Assembly (NCBI RefSeq): GCF_000282895.1
Contig: NZ_ALBQ01000042.1
Span: 62,001-126,000, forward strand
Reading direction: 5' to 3'
Source: Sphingomonas sp. ATCC 31555
GTDB lineage: Bacteria; Pseudomonadota; Alphaproteobacteria; Sphingomonadales; Sphingomonadaceae
Length of the DNA stretch: 64,000 nucleotides
Positions 26,650-34,996 of this stretch are shown here, in pieces; positions within the stretch are counted from its first letter, which is position 1; each line of letters opens with the position of its first letter. Both the position numbers and the translations under genes were made by a program. Under the pieces are notes generated by a model. That model did no database searches and was not told where the DNA came from. It saw nothing but the letters and a program-made list of their open reading frames with translations.

Positions 26650-27813
26650 ATGCGTGCCTTGGTTGCGGGCGAACGGGCTGCCATCGCCGGCGCGCAGAGA
26701 CTTGCGATCGCCTGCGATGGTGGCGCGTTGCCGGCCTTGGCGCTGATCGCGCTGGGGGCCGACCGCCGGATCACACCCGCTTTCCCATTGATCGATACGG
26801 TCGCCCGCGAGATGCGCCCGGCAGCGCAGTTCGAGGGCGAATCCCATCTGCGCCTCGATCTCGATGCCGTTCCCCGGCCCGTCGAGCGGCTGATGCTGAT
26901 CGCCTTCGATCGCGGCAGCCAGCCGATCGGCCGCATCGTCACGGTGGAAACGGGCGTGTTCCGTTTCGCTGCCGACTTGCGGGGCCGCGGCGATGCGGCC
27001 GCGATCCTGATCGAATGCTATCGCCACCAAGGTGCCTGGCGCTTATCCGCCAATGGGCAGGGCTTTGCGCTGGGGTTGAACGCGATCGCGGCGGCGCACG
27101 GCATCGATCATCGCTGGGTTATGCAGATGATCCCGCGCCTGCAGCCGGCCGCCGGTTCCGGGCAGGACGGCGATCACCGCCCGCCCGGTAGCGGCGCGTC
27201 CAGCGGCAGCGGCGTCGCGATCGAGCGGAATCATATTCTCACCAACGCGCATGTCGTCGAGGATGCCCGATCGGTCACTGTCCATGTCGCCGGACGTGCG
27301 TTGGCTGCGGAGACGGTGTTTGCCGATGCCCGCAACGATCTGGCCCTGCTGCATGTCGAGGCGGGGCTGCCCGGCGTCGCCCAATTCCGCTCGCAAGTGG
27401 GGTTGCATCTGGGCGAGGACATCGTCGCACTCGGCTTTCCGCTCCAGGGGCTGCTCGGCACCGGACCGCAAGCGAGCGCGGGCAACATCGCTGCCTCGTG
27501 CGGCATCGGCAACGACAGTAGCGTGTTCCAGTTCACCGCGCCGATCGCCAGCGGCAACAGCGGGGGGCCGATTCTCGACATGGCCGGACATCTGGTGGGA
27601 TTGGTCAGTTCGTCGCTCAACCTCGATCGCATCCGCGAGCGCGGCGCCATTGCCGAGAACATCAATTTTGGCATCAAGGGCGCGATCCTGCTCAGTTTCC
27701 TCGATGCGTTCGGCATAGAGCCGCACATGGCGCGTGAGACCTCCGTGGTTGGCCGTGCGGCGGTGGTGCGCCAGGCGCGTGACGTGATCGCCCGGGTGAC
27801 CTGCGAATGCTGA
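26650..27813 (+). CDS. TerD-like domain fused to a trypsin-like serine protease
   Basis: A 387-residue protein without a signal peptide. Residues 1-155 form a degenerate TerD-like beta-sandwich (LRLDLDAVPRPVERLMLIAF, YRHQGAWRLSANGQGFALGL) that matches the strand order and C-terminal pattern of the neighbouring TerD proteins but lacks the calcium loop. A Gly/Ser/Pro linker (about 165-187) leads to a trypsin-like peptidase. His201 is in ILTNAHVVEDA, Asp230 in ARNDLALLHV, Ser304 in ASGNSGGPILD. The catalytic triad is therefore complete in a cytoplasmic protein. Its end overlaps the phosphoribosyltransferase start by 7 bases. The fusion suggests a protease recruited to, or switched by, the Ter complex. 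Confidence 0.8.
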   Translation: MRALVAGERAAIAGAQRLAIACDGGALPALALIALGADRRITPAFPLIDTVAREMRPAAQFEGESHLRLDLDAVPRPVERLMLIAFDRGSQPIGRIVTVETGVFRFAADLRGRGDAAAILIECYRHQGAWRLSANGQGFALGLNAIAAAHGIDHRWVMQMIPRLQPAAGSGQDGDHRPPGSGASSGSGVAIERNHILTNAHVVEDARSVTVHVAGRALAAETVFADARNDLALLHVEAGLPGVAQFRSQVGLHLGEDIVALGFPLQGLLGTGPQASAGNIAASCGIGNDSSVFQFTAPIASGNSGGPILDMAGHLVGLVSSSLNLDRIRERGAIAENINFGIKGAILLSFLDAFGIEPHMARETSVVGRAAVVRQARDVIARVTCEC

Positions 27814-28910
27814 CACTGGCCGCGCCAACCCGCTCGATTGCGCTGGCGACCGGACGGCTCGATATCGCGATAGAGGAAGCGACCTGGCCGCTCGACAGCC
27901 TGTGCGACTTCGCTGCGCGGGAAAATCCGCGGCGCGGCTTCCTGGTCGTGTCGCGGGTACTGGGGCGTCACCTTCCGGCGGCACCGCAGAGGATGCGGCA
28001 AAGCGTGCACGATCTCGCGCGGCAGATTCCGGCCGACCTGCCGGGACCCGTGATGGTCGTGGGGATGGCGGAAACGGCCGTGTGCCTTGGCCAGACGTTG
28101 CACGAGGAATTGTGCCGTTCGACCGGGCGCGACGACATCCATTTCCTGCATTCGACCCGCCAGCAACTCGACGCACCGTTGCTCTGCCGTTTCGAAGAGC
28201 CGCACAGCCATGCCTCGGCGCACCTGATCTACCGTCCCGATCTTCCCGAGCCTCGTGCCCTGGTGCTCGTCGACGACGAGGTCTCGACCGGTACGACGCT
28301 GTGCAACCTCGCCGATGCGCTGGTCGCTGTCTGGCCACGCGTGGAAGCGATCGTCGTGGCGACGCTGACCGACTGGTCGGTGGGCAAGCACTGGCCGGCG
28401 CAGATGCCGCGCCCGACCCAGATCGCCGCACTGCTCCGCGGCCGGCTCGAATGGACGCAGGGCACGGCGATGACGGCCGATGCCGCGTTCGATAGCGCCG
28501 CGGCCTCGCTTGGGCGCATGGCGGCGCATCGCAATTTCGGGCGCTTGGGGATCGCGGCACCGGTCGCGCTGCCGCCCGTCTCGGCGCTGCCCGAAGCTAC
28601 CGGGCCGCTGCGCATCATCGGCACCGGCGAGTTCACCTATCTGCCATTCCGCCTGGCCGAGCAACTTGCCGCTGACGGGCAGGACGTCGTCGTCCAGGCG
28701 ACCAGCCGCAGCCCGGCGCGGCTCGGCGCGGCAATGGCGACGAAGCTTTGTTTCTCGGACAATTACGGAACCGGCGTGCCCAATTATCTCTACAATGCCG
28801 ATCCGGCGGACGGACGCGCGAACTGGATCGCGCATGAAACCGGCGCAGGGACGATCGATCCGGCGCTGATCGCAGCGCTCGACGCCCGGCTGGTGGGCTG
28901 GGTCGCATGA
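27807..28910 (+). CDS. Phosphoribosyltransferase with C-terminal TRSP-like domain (Ter biosynthetic module)
   Basis: A 367-residue protein. The PRPP-binding motif is VLVDDEVSTGTT (about 153-164) with hydrophobic strand ALVLVDDE before it, typical of type I phosphoribosyltransferases. The N-terminal half also contains VMVVGMAETAVCLGQ. The C-terminal half (about 260-367) has GTGEFTYLPFRLAEQL and TKLCFSDNYGTGVPNYLYN, resembling the TRSP domain that follows such transferases in Ter loci. Family logic predicts transfer of a ribose-phosphate to a base-like acceptor. It is translationally coupled to genes on both sides. Confidence 0.75.
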   Translation: MLTLAAPTRSIALATGRLDIAIEEATWPLDSLCDFAARENPRRGFLVVSRVLGRHLPAAPQRMRQSVHDLARQIPADLPGPVMVVGMAETAVCLGQTLHEELCRSTGRDDIHFLHSTRQQLDAPLLCRFEEPHSHASAHLIYRPDLPEPRALVLVDDEVSTGTTLCNLADALVAVWPRVEAIVVATLTDWSVGKHWPAQMPRPTQIAALLRGRLEWTQGTAMTADAAFDSAAASLGRMAAHRNFGRLGIAAPVALPPVSALPEATGPLRIIGTGEFTYLPFRLAEQLAADGQDVVVQATSRSPARLGAAMATKLCFSDNYGTGVPNYLYNADPADGRANWIAHETGAGTIDPALIAALDARLVGWVA

Positions 28911-29656
28911 TCCGCGCCATTGCCCTGGTCGACCTCGACGACACGCTGTTCCAGACCCTGCGCAAATGCCCGCCCGACGTTCCGGCCGACCGCTTGACGC
29001 CGCTCGGCTTCGCGCGCGACGGATCTCCGCTGAGCTATGCGACGCCGCGCCAGATGCAGTTCCTCGAATGGCTGGCGGAGACCACCCATCTGGTGCCGGT
29101 GACTGCGCGCAGCCTGGACGCGTTGCGGCGCGCACGCATCCCGTTCCGCGCGGCGGTGTGTGCGCATGGCGGCGTGGTACTGGACGACGCGGGCGAGGTC
29201 GATCCGGACTGGGCCGAGACGATCGCCAGCCGGGCTGCGCCCCATGCGGGGCAACTCGCTGATCTGGCCGACGCGATCGGCGGCGAGGCGAAGGCGCGGG
29301 GCGTGCCGGTCAACGCCCGCGTTCTTACCGAAGGTGCGCTGCCGCTCTATACGCTCGCCAAGCATGACCACGCGGATGCGGACGCGCTGTTCGCCGTGGT
29401 GGATGCTGCGGTGCCATCTCTGCCCGCCGGCTGGACCGATCACCGCAACGGCAACAATGTCGCGCTGATGCCGCCCTATCTCGGCAAGGCGCATGCGGTG
29501 GCGCATATCCTGCCCGGCCTGCGCTCGCGCTATCCCGATGCGCCGGTGATCGGAATCGGCGACAGCCATACCGACGCACCCTTCATGGGGCTGTGCGATT
29601 TCGCGATGATGCCGCCACGGTCGCAGCTGGCGGGCGGGATGTTCGATGGCCGTTGA
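28907..29656 (+). CDS. HAD-superfamily phosphatase of the Ter biosynthetic module
   Basis: A 249-residue HAD hydrolase of the Cof-like, cap-bearing class. Motif I is VDLDDTLFQT with nucleophile and acid Asp residues, motif II is VPVTARS, and motif IV is VIGIGDSHTDAPFM. The start overlaps the preceding stop (ATGA). It probably removes phosphate from the sugar-phosphate product of the neighbouring phosphoribosyltransferases. The substrate is unknown. Confidence 0.82.
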   Translation: MIRAIALVDLDDTLFQTLRKCPPDVPADRLTPLGFARDGSPLSYATPRQMQFLEWLAETTHLVPVTARSLDALRRARIPFRAAVCAHGGVVLDDAGEVDPDWAETIASRAAPHAGQLADLADAIGGEAKARGVPVNARVLTEGALPLYTLAKHDHADADALFAVVDAAVPSLPAGWTDHRNGNNVALMPPYLGKAHAVAHILPGLRSRYPDAPVIGIGDSHTDAPFMGLCDFAMMPPRSQLAGGMFDGR

Positions 29657-30752
29657 CCCCTCGGTGCGCGCCGGTACCCCCTTTTCGGGCAGCTATGATC
29701 CTGCCGATGTCACCTTCCTGCTCAAGCCGGTGGCTATGGCGGCGACTGGGGTTGCCGACAAGGAAGCCGCCATCCAATCCGGCCGCCGCCATTATTCGGA
29801 GATGATCGCACCGGAGCGCGTGCCCGACGCCAGCTATCTGGCGCTGTACCGCGCGGCCTTGGCGCGCAACGGTGCCCGGCTGGCGCAGGACGTGGCGAGC
29901 CTTGCCGCGCATCTCGCCGGGCGGCGGCCCGGCCACGACGTGGTCATCGTCTCGTTGGCCCGGGCCGGCACACCGATTGGCGTGCTGCTCACGCGGACCC
30001 TGCGCGCCTGGGGGCATGTCGCCCATCATTATTCGGTGAGCATCATCCGCGACCGCGGCATCGATGCTGTGGCGCTCGCTCATATCGCCGCGCGTCACGA
30101 TCCGGCGGATGCGGTGTTCGTCGATGGATGGACCGGCAAGGGCGCAATCGCCGCCGAGCTCCGCGCTGCGCTTGCCGGCCGCCCGATGGGCTTCGTGCCC
30201 GAGCTCGCGGTCATTGCGGATCCCGCCGGCCAGGCCGATATCGCTGCTACGGAGGACGATTATCTGATCGCCTCGGGCCTGCTCAACGGTATCGTCTCTG
30301 GGTTGGTGAGCCGATCGATCCTCAACGCCGAAATGGTCAAGCCGGGCGATTTCCACGCCTGTGTCACCTACCCGCAACATGCTGGTGCTGATCTGTCGCG
30401 GGCCTTTGTCGATGGCATCGCGCCCGCCGCCGCGACCGCGGCTCCCCGGACCATCGATGGTCATGCCGGCCGACGGAAGGTCTTGAGAGAAGGGTGCGAG
30501 GCGATGGTTGAAGCGCTTCTGAGACAGGCCGGGACGCGCGACCGCAACCGGATCAAGCCGGGCATCGCCGAGGCGACGCGCGCGCTGCTGCGACGCGTTC
30601 CCGAACGGCTTCTGGTCCGCGATCCTCACGACGCCGATGTCGCGCACTTGCTCCACCTCGCGGCCGAACACCAAGTTCCGGTCGATACGCTCGGCCATGA
30701 CTCACAGTATCGCGCAGTGGCGATCATCCGCAGCCTGGGGCGGGACGCATGA
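29646..30752 (+). CDS. PRTase-like (StiP family) protein with C-terminal PELOTA-type RNA-binding domain
   Basis: A 368-residue protein with two parts. Residues about 1-260 match the family once called cysteine protease StiP and later reinterpreted as a phosphoribosyltransferase: SGSYDPADVTFLLKPV, VVIVSLARAGTPIGVLL, HHYSVSIIRDRGID, FVDGWTGKGAIAAEL. The C-terminal ~75 residues (ERLLVRDPHDADVAHLLHLA to YRAVAIIRSLG) fit the PELOTA/L7Ae-like RNA-binding fold. Its start lies inside the HAD gene (11-base overlap). The combination is characteristic of Ter-associated metabolic modules and suggests an RNA-linked substrate or sensor. Confidence 0.75.
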   Translation: MAVDPSVRAGTPFSGSYDPADVTFLLKPVAMAATGVADKEAAIQSGRRHYSEMIAPERVPDASYLALYRAALARNGARLAQDVASLAAHLAGRRPGHDVVIVSLARAGTPIGVLLTRTLRAWGHVAHHYSVSIIRDRGIDAVALAHIAARHDPADAVFVDGWTGKGAIAAELRAALAGRPMGFVPELAVIADPAGQADIAATEDDYLIASGLLNGIVSGLVSRSILNAEMVKPGDFHACVTYPQHAGADLSRAFVDGIAPAAATAAPRTIDGHAGRRKVLREGCEAMVEALLRQAGTRDRNRIKPGIAEATRALLRRVPERLLVRDPHDADVAHLLHLAAEHQVPVDTLGHDSQYRAVAIIRSLGRDA

Positions 30753-31687
30753 ATTCGATTTCGGCGCTGGATCTGGGTGCGACCCTCTATCTTCCCTGCA
30801 CGCGCGACGACCTAGCCGAAGCGCTGCTCGGCGCAAAGCGGATTCCGGAGCTGCGCTCGGCGGTGTTGTGCCTTGAGGACGCGGTGCTCGAGCGCGATGT
30901 GCCGGTTGCGCTCTGCCGGCTTTCCGCGTTCCTCCGAACGCTCGCCCTGCGGTCGCCGGGGCCGGGCGAGCCGTTGCTCTTCGTACGGCCGCGCAATGCC
31001 GCGATGCTCGAGCATGTGCTGCGCATGCCGGGGTGCGAGCGATTGTCCGGCTTCGTCATCCCCAAGGCGCATGCCGAGAGCATGCCCGCCTATCTGGTCG
31101 CGCCGCTGCACGATCATCACCGGCTGATGCCGACGCTGGAGACGCGCGAGGCCTGCGACCCGCAGGAGATGCGCCGGCTTCGCGATCAGTTGCTGATGGT
31201 ACAGGAAAGGATCCTGGCATTGCGCATCGGCGGCAATGATCTCCTGCGCGCGATGGGCTTGCGCCGCACCGCAGGGCAGACCGCCTATGAAGGGCCGCTT
31301 GGCAGCATCATCGCCAATCTGGTCGCGGGGTTTGCGCCGTGGGGGTTTGCGCTGAGTGCCCCGGTCTTCGAGCAGTTCGCCGACACCGCATTGCTGCGCG
31401 AGGAAGTTGCGCGCGATATCGAACACGGCCTGCTTACCAAGACGGCGATCCATCCCGATCAGGTGGCGGTGATCCAGGCGGCACTCGCCGTTCCGGCAGA
31501 GCAGATCGAAGAGGCGCGGCTATTGCTCGATGAAGATGCGCCAGCGGTGTTCGCGCATGACGGCGTGATGTGCGAGCCGGCGACGCATCGCGCCTGGGCG
31601 GAGCGGCTGCTCGATCGCGCGGCGCTCTTCGGCATTACCGATACCGTCTCCGCGCCGCTTCGGCTCGTTTCGGGAACGGATCGCTGA
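30749..31687 (+). CDS. CitE/HpcH-like C-C lyase of the Ter biosynthetic module
   Basis: A 312-residue TIM-barrel protein related to the citrate lyase beta and HpcH/HpaI aldolase group. Recognisable pieces are LGATLYLPCTRDDLAEALLG, SAVLCLEDAVLERDVP, PLLFVRPRN, GFVIPKAHAES, LMPTLETREA and LRIGGNDLLRAMGL. The Glu/Asp of CLEDAV and Arg of FVRPRN fit metal and substrate binding. The start overlaps the previous stop (ATGA), so it closes the coupled four-gene module. It likely forms or breaks a C-C bond in the module's product. Confidence 0.78.
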   Translation: MNSISALDLGATLYLPCTRDDLAEALLGAKRIPELRSAVLCLEDAVLERDVPVALCRLSAFLRTLALRSPGPGEPLLFVRPRNAAMLEHVLRMPGCERLSGFVIPKAHAESMPAYLVAPLHDHHRLMPTLETREACDPQEMRRLRDQLLMVQERILALRIGGNDLLRAMGLRRTAGQTAYEGPLGSIIANLVAGFAPWGFALSAPVFEQFADTALLREEVARDIEHGLLTKTAIHPDQVAVIQAALAVPAEQIEEARLLLDEDAPAVFAHDGVMCEPATHRAWAERLLDRAALFGITDTVSAPLRLVSGTDR

Positions 31688-31729
31688 CCGAATTTCGCGC
31701 CGAGATCGACGAGCGATAGAGGCCGTGCG

Positions 31730-32200
31730 TCAACGCAGCGGATCGTCCTTGCCATAGCGATTTTCGATGAAGCGGAGATTGTCGGCGAAGCTGTCCAGAT
31801 CCTCCTGGGCCAGCGTGCGCGATAGCGTTTCCAGCCGCGCGACCATCTTCTCGAAGCCCTGGTTCAGATTGTAGCTCGCCGAGCGGCCAGTCTGGCGGAA
31901 GATCTCCGCACGGTGGCTCGCGGGGATCTCGGCATAGCTTTCTATCAGTCGCGGCAGATGGCTGTCGCGCATCTGCCGCACCTCGGTAAGCGCGGAGACC
32001 ATGAGCGCGTCGTCATGCGTCCGGGCTTCGATATCGGCGATCAGTGCGAGCAGGCGTGCTACCAGCGGCCGCGACGCGTCGGGCAGCCTCGGGTCTTCGG
32101 CCGAAACAGGGGGGGCAAACGGTTTGCTGCTCGCCGGCGCAGGATCCGGGCGTGCTGGACCGCCCAGCCATCCCGCCAATTTGTCCAGAAATCCAGCCAA
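31730..32200 (-). CDS. XpaC-like helical protein downstream of a TelA-like gene
   Basis: A 156-residue, mainly helical soluble protein starting MAGFLDKLAGWLGG. A Pro-rich linker precedes the helical body. The C-terminal pattern (RLIESYAEIPASHRAE, FEKMVARLETLSRTLAQEDL, DNLRFIENRYGKDD) recalls the XpaC family, which is often the genetic partner of TelA proteins. It follows the TelA-like gene by 59 bp on the same strand and converges on the CitE-like gene. The family call is tentative and no enzymatic residues are evident. Confidence 0.5.
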   Translation of the reverse strand: MAGFLDKLAGWLGGPARPDPAPASSKPFAPPVSAEDPRLPDASRPLVARLLALIADIEARTHDDALMVSALTEVRQMRDSHLPRLIESYAEIPASHRAEIFRQTGRSASYNLNQGFEKMVARLETLSRTLAQEDLDSFADNLRFIENRYGKDDPLR

Positions 32201-32259
32201 TTGATGTTCTCACCCGAATGCGTATCCTGGCATTGGTAGTGCATCGACTCGTCGTCGCG

Positions 32260-33216
32260 CTAGAGGGGAGTACCCCGCTGGGCTGTCTGCGCGGCGAGGA
32301 TTGCGCGACGAACCTGATCGACGGCATCGTCCAGAACGCGCTGGAAATCGCCACGCGTAGCGGGCGCTTCCTCCGCCGCTCGCGCCGTCCGCTCCAGCGC
32401 TTCGGCCTGACGGGCCATATCCTGGCTTTGGGTCAGTGCGCGCTGGGCGGCAATCGCGGTGCGTAGCGCCGCGATGCTGGTGTCACGTGCCCGGCCGAGC
32501 GCTTGCGCCAGCGCATGTTGGCCATCGATCAGCAATTGCAGGGTGAGGATGCCCTGCTGCGTCACGGCGAGTTGCGTGGCGACGTCCTGCTCACGCGACA
32601 GCAGGCGCGTTCGCGCAGTGTCGCAAAGGAATCGGGCGCGGGTCGGCTGGTCGAACATCAGCTCGCGACCTGCCGCATCCACCGCCGCGGCGCACGCACG
32701 GATCAACGCCAGCGCGTCGTCCAGTTCGGCTGCTGCCGCGCGCAGTTTTGTGCTGTCCGACTCGATCGTGATCAGCGATCGGGCGACATTGTCGCGTTCG
32801 CGATCGAGCGACTCGACCAACGCTTCCAGGCGCGTCTGCGGATCCGCGTGGTTCTTGGGGGCGGCTTTGAAAAGGGATCGCCTGCGAGGCTGGGCCGGCG
32901 CGCCAAGATCGGCCATGAGGGCCTGGAGATCATCCAGACTGCTGGCTGCCGACTGGCCGAAAGAGATTGTGCGATCCAGCCGTCTACTCGCTTCGGACGC
33001 TCCGCTGACCGCGCGCCTACCCAGCGTGTCGATCGAATCAAGAAGAACGTTGTCATTTGACGCCAACCATTGGCGGAGCAGGCGGCGCGCCTGCTCGCGA
33101 AAGGTCTCTTCGGGGCCCGAAGGAGCGCTGGGCAAACTCTGTTCCTTTTGTGGATCCTTCACAGGCGTATGCAAAGCGTGCGGGTTGATGACAATGGTGT
33201 AGGGGATGGCTGGCAT
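32260..33216 (-). CDS. TelA-like (toxic anion resistance) helical protein
   Basis: A 318-residue, strongly helical protein. The C-terminal third (TQLAVTQQGILTLQLLIDGQ, HALAQALGRARDTSIAALRT) matches the coiled TelA/KlaA pattern of toxic-anion-resistance proteins. The central part carries DQPTRARFLCDTARTRLLSR. ATG 33216 is favoured because GCGGGG lies before it; GTG 33252 and ATG 33228 are alternatives. It is transcribed toward the XpaC-like gene, a pairing known in other bacteria. Placement next to the ter operon supports a shared stress role. It is divergent and could be a distant family member only. Confidence 0.55.
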   Translation of the reverse strand: MPAIPYTIVINPHALHTPVKDPQKEQSLPSAPSGPEETFREQARRLLRQWLASNDNVLLDSIDTLGRRAVSGASEASRRLDRTISFGQSAASSLDDLQALMADLGAPAQPRRRSLFKAAPKNHADPQTRLEALVESLDRERDNVARSLITIESDSTKLRAAAAELDDALALIRACAAAVDAAGRELMFDQPTRARFLCDTARTRLLSREQDVATQLAVTQQGILTLQLLIDGQHALAQALGRARDTSIAALRTAIAAQRALTQSQDMARQAEALERTARAAEEAPATRGDFQRVLDDAVDQVRRAILAAQTAQRGTPL

Positions 33217-33373
33217 GCCCCGCAACATGTGTGTCGCTGCATCTAGTAGCACTTTGAAGATCGGAGCCGCCTGACATGGGCTGCTGAGCGCAAGCGGGGA
33301 TTGCCCAGCGTTGATGGTCTAAGCAGTGCAGCGTGAGCTCCTGCACCAAATCATATAAGGCCTTTGGTTTTAG

Positions 33374-33400
33374 TGCGATTATTCAGATTCAATAATCGCA
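33374..33400. repeat. AT-rich 10-bp perfect inverted repeat
   Basis: TGCGATTATT and AATAATCGCA face each other across a 7-base spacer. The site is AT-rich in a GC-rich genome and lies at the junction of the Ter island and the mobile-element genes. It could be an operator, a recombination site or a bidirectional terminator stem. Confidence 0.5.
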
Positions 33401-33429
33401 AATGGACTGTGATTGACGTGTTGGAATTA

Positions 33430-33459
33430 CCGGGCGGACGATAGGCAATGTCCGCCCGG
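33430..33459 (-). terminator. Putative terminator hairpin downstream of the 33483-34019 gene
   Basis: CCGGGCGGAC and GTCCGCCCGG form a perfect 10-bp stem with a 10-base loop, about 24 bases past the stop of the minus-strand gene. The minus-strand sequence after it is not a pure T run, so termination strength is uncertain. Confidence 0.55.
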
Positions 33460-33482
33460 GTGTCATGGGGCATCGTGGCGCG

Positions 33483-34019
33483 TCAAAGGGTCGCGGCGAA
33501 TTCCTCCATAGGCACGCCATCGGCGTAGCGCGCACCATCCGGGACGTGGATCGAACCGACCAGTTTGATGCCCCACGCCTTTTCGGCCGCCTCACGCCAC
33601 AGCCGGTCGGCTCGCGCCATGCCGCGCGCGATCCGGCTGCGCGGGGGCAGCGGCGAGGCGATCAGACTAGCGCGCGGGCCGATCGACCAGCGGTGCGTGT
33701 CGGTCAGCAGCTCGATCGGCGCCTCGTCGGAGGCGGCGTAGAGCCGCACCTGCGGGTGCCAATCGACCCAGTGAGTCGCGCGCGTGGCAAGGGAAACCCC
33801 GATCGGCCCGTTCGCGATTGGCGTATCAAACTCCACGTAGACGACGTCCCGGCCGGTATCACTGACAACGTCGGCGACCTGGAGCGCCTCGATGGGGTTC
33901 CTACGCCTGCCCGAGGCGAAGTTCACGGGGCTGCCGATGGGGGCGTCCGGATAGCCCATGGCGGTGCGCAGGCCGATGGTCCAGGCCTGCAGGGTGTCGA
34001 GCGAATGCTGGATGGTCAT
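33483..34019 (-). CDS. Uncharacterised protein of the mobile element
   Basis: A 178-residue soluble protein beginning MTIQHSLDTLQAWTIGLRTA. A beta-rich middle (DVVYVEFDTPIANGPIGVSL, VRLYAASDEAPIELLTDTH) is followed by an Arg-rich helical stretch (PPRSRIARGMARADRLWREA). ATG 34019 is chosen over an in-frame ATG eight codons upstream because it fits the gap to the preceding gene. It is the last gene of the minus-strand string that starts with the relaxase. I do not recognise the family. Confidence 0.6.
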   Translation of the reverse strand: MTIQHSLDTLQAWTIGLRTAMGYPDAPIGSPVNFASGRRRNPIEALQVADVVSDTGRDVVYVEFDTPIANGPIGVSLATRATHWVDWHPQVRLYAASDEAPIELLTDTHRWSIGPRASLIASPLPPRSRIARGMARADRLWREAAEKAWGIKLVGSIHVPDGARYADGVPMEEFAATL

Positions 34020-34094
34020 GTTGTTAGTCTCCGTTGGGGCCATCGGCCCCGATCATTTGGTTTCCGCCCCCTTTCAGAGGCCGTGATCACCGCG

Positions 34095-34946
34095 TCAGCC
34101 ACCAATTCCCGGCGCCAGCGCTTCCAGTTTGCGCGTTTCCGCAGCGAAGGCCTGGGCCATCAGCTCGTCGCCGTAGCGCTGCCAGTCGGCGGCGTAGCTG
34201 CGATGGGCGCAGTGGGTGGCGATGAAGGACGTGAGCCGGTGCGTTGCCTCAAGGATGGAGACGGGGCCGCCCGTCAGCGCGCGCCAGCGCATCAGCAGGG
34301 CGCACGTCGTCCACACGTCTCCCTCAACCACCGAACGGACGGCCGACCACTTCCCCTGCTGCATCAGCTTTGAGACGAGATCCGGCCGACAGGTGAGTTT
34401 GGCAGGGACACCGAGCCGGGCGGCGATCTCGGCAATGTGCGCAGGTGCCGCGCCACCGCACATCTCGGTGCACAGGTCGAGGTGGCCGGACGCATCCCGG
34501 CGCCAAGGCGTGACCAGGCGGCCCAAGCTGGATGGCAGTCGCAGGCCGGCATCCATCGCGCCGATCAGGATCTGCGGAAGATCGCTATTGAAGCCGCCCC
34601 ATGTGACGATCTGAACGCTGCCGAGATGCTCCATGTCGGCGAAGAACGCCGCAAGGACGGCGGCCTCATCCTGTTCCGGCAGGCCGCGGGTCTCCAGCCG
34701 TATCGGTCGAAGGCCATCTTCGGCCTCGGTCGTCACCAGCCACGACAGGGCCACCACGCGCTGGCACGGCCAGCGCGGCGTCACCCGGGGGTCATGGGGT
34801 GGTAGGTGCTCGGCATATCCCGGTACGAACCGTTCGGATGCACGGTAGCGGGCATGCGCTTCGTGATCATAGGCGCGCTCCGCATCGAGCACGACGACAA
34901 AGCGGGGCGTGTCGCTCTTCCAGAGCGAGGTCAGTTCATGATGCAT
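34095..34946 (-). CDS. Predicted 3'-5' exonuclease (PolB-exonuclease-like DEDD fold)
   Basis: A 283-residue protein matching the family related to the DNA polymerase B exonuclease domain. Motif I is FVVVLDAERAYD (Asp21, Glu23), motif II is TWGGFNSDLPQIL (Asn120, Asp122), a further acidic pair is GHLDLCTEM (Asp157), and motif III is EGDVWTTCALLM (Asp210). These fit the DEDD metal ligands of an active nuclease. The start MHHEL is chosen because earlier codons are Arg-rich and lack a site. Two upstream neighbours appear to be degenerate relatives. It may process DNA during element transfer or act in competition with other DNA. Confidence 0.72.
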   Translation of the reverse strand: MHHELTSLWKSDTPRFVVVLDAERAYDHEAHARYRASERFVPGYAEHLPPHDPRVTPRWPCQRVVALSWLVTTEAEDGLRPIRLETRGLPEQDEAAVLAAFFADMEHLGSVQIVTWGGFNSDLPQILIGAMDAGLRLPSSLGRLVTPWRRDASGHLDLCTEMCGGAAPAHIAEIAARLGVPAKLTCRPDLVSKLMQQGKWSAVRSVVEGDVWTTCALLMRWRALTGGPVSILEATHRLTSFIATHCAHRSYAADWQRYGDELMAQAFAAETRKLEALAPGIGG

Positions 34947-34996
34947 GGTAGGTCTCCGGCGGACGCGCGGGGTCCGCAATTTGTGGGTGCAGAAGG

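Noticed and set aside
33217..33482. Left attachment copy of the tRNA-Arg 3' end
   Set aside because: I looked for a repeat of the tRNA 3' segment here and elsewhere in the window and found none, so the left end is not defined by a direct repeat.
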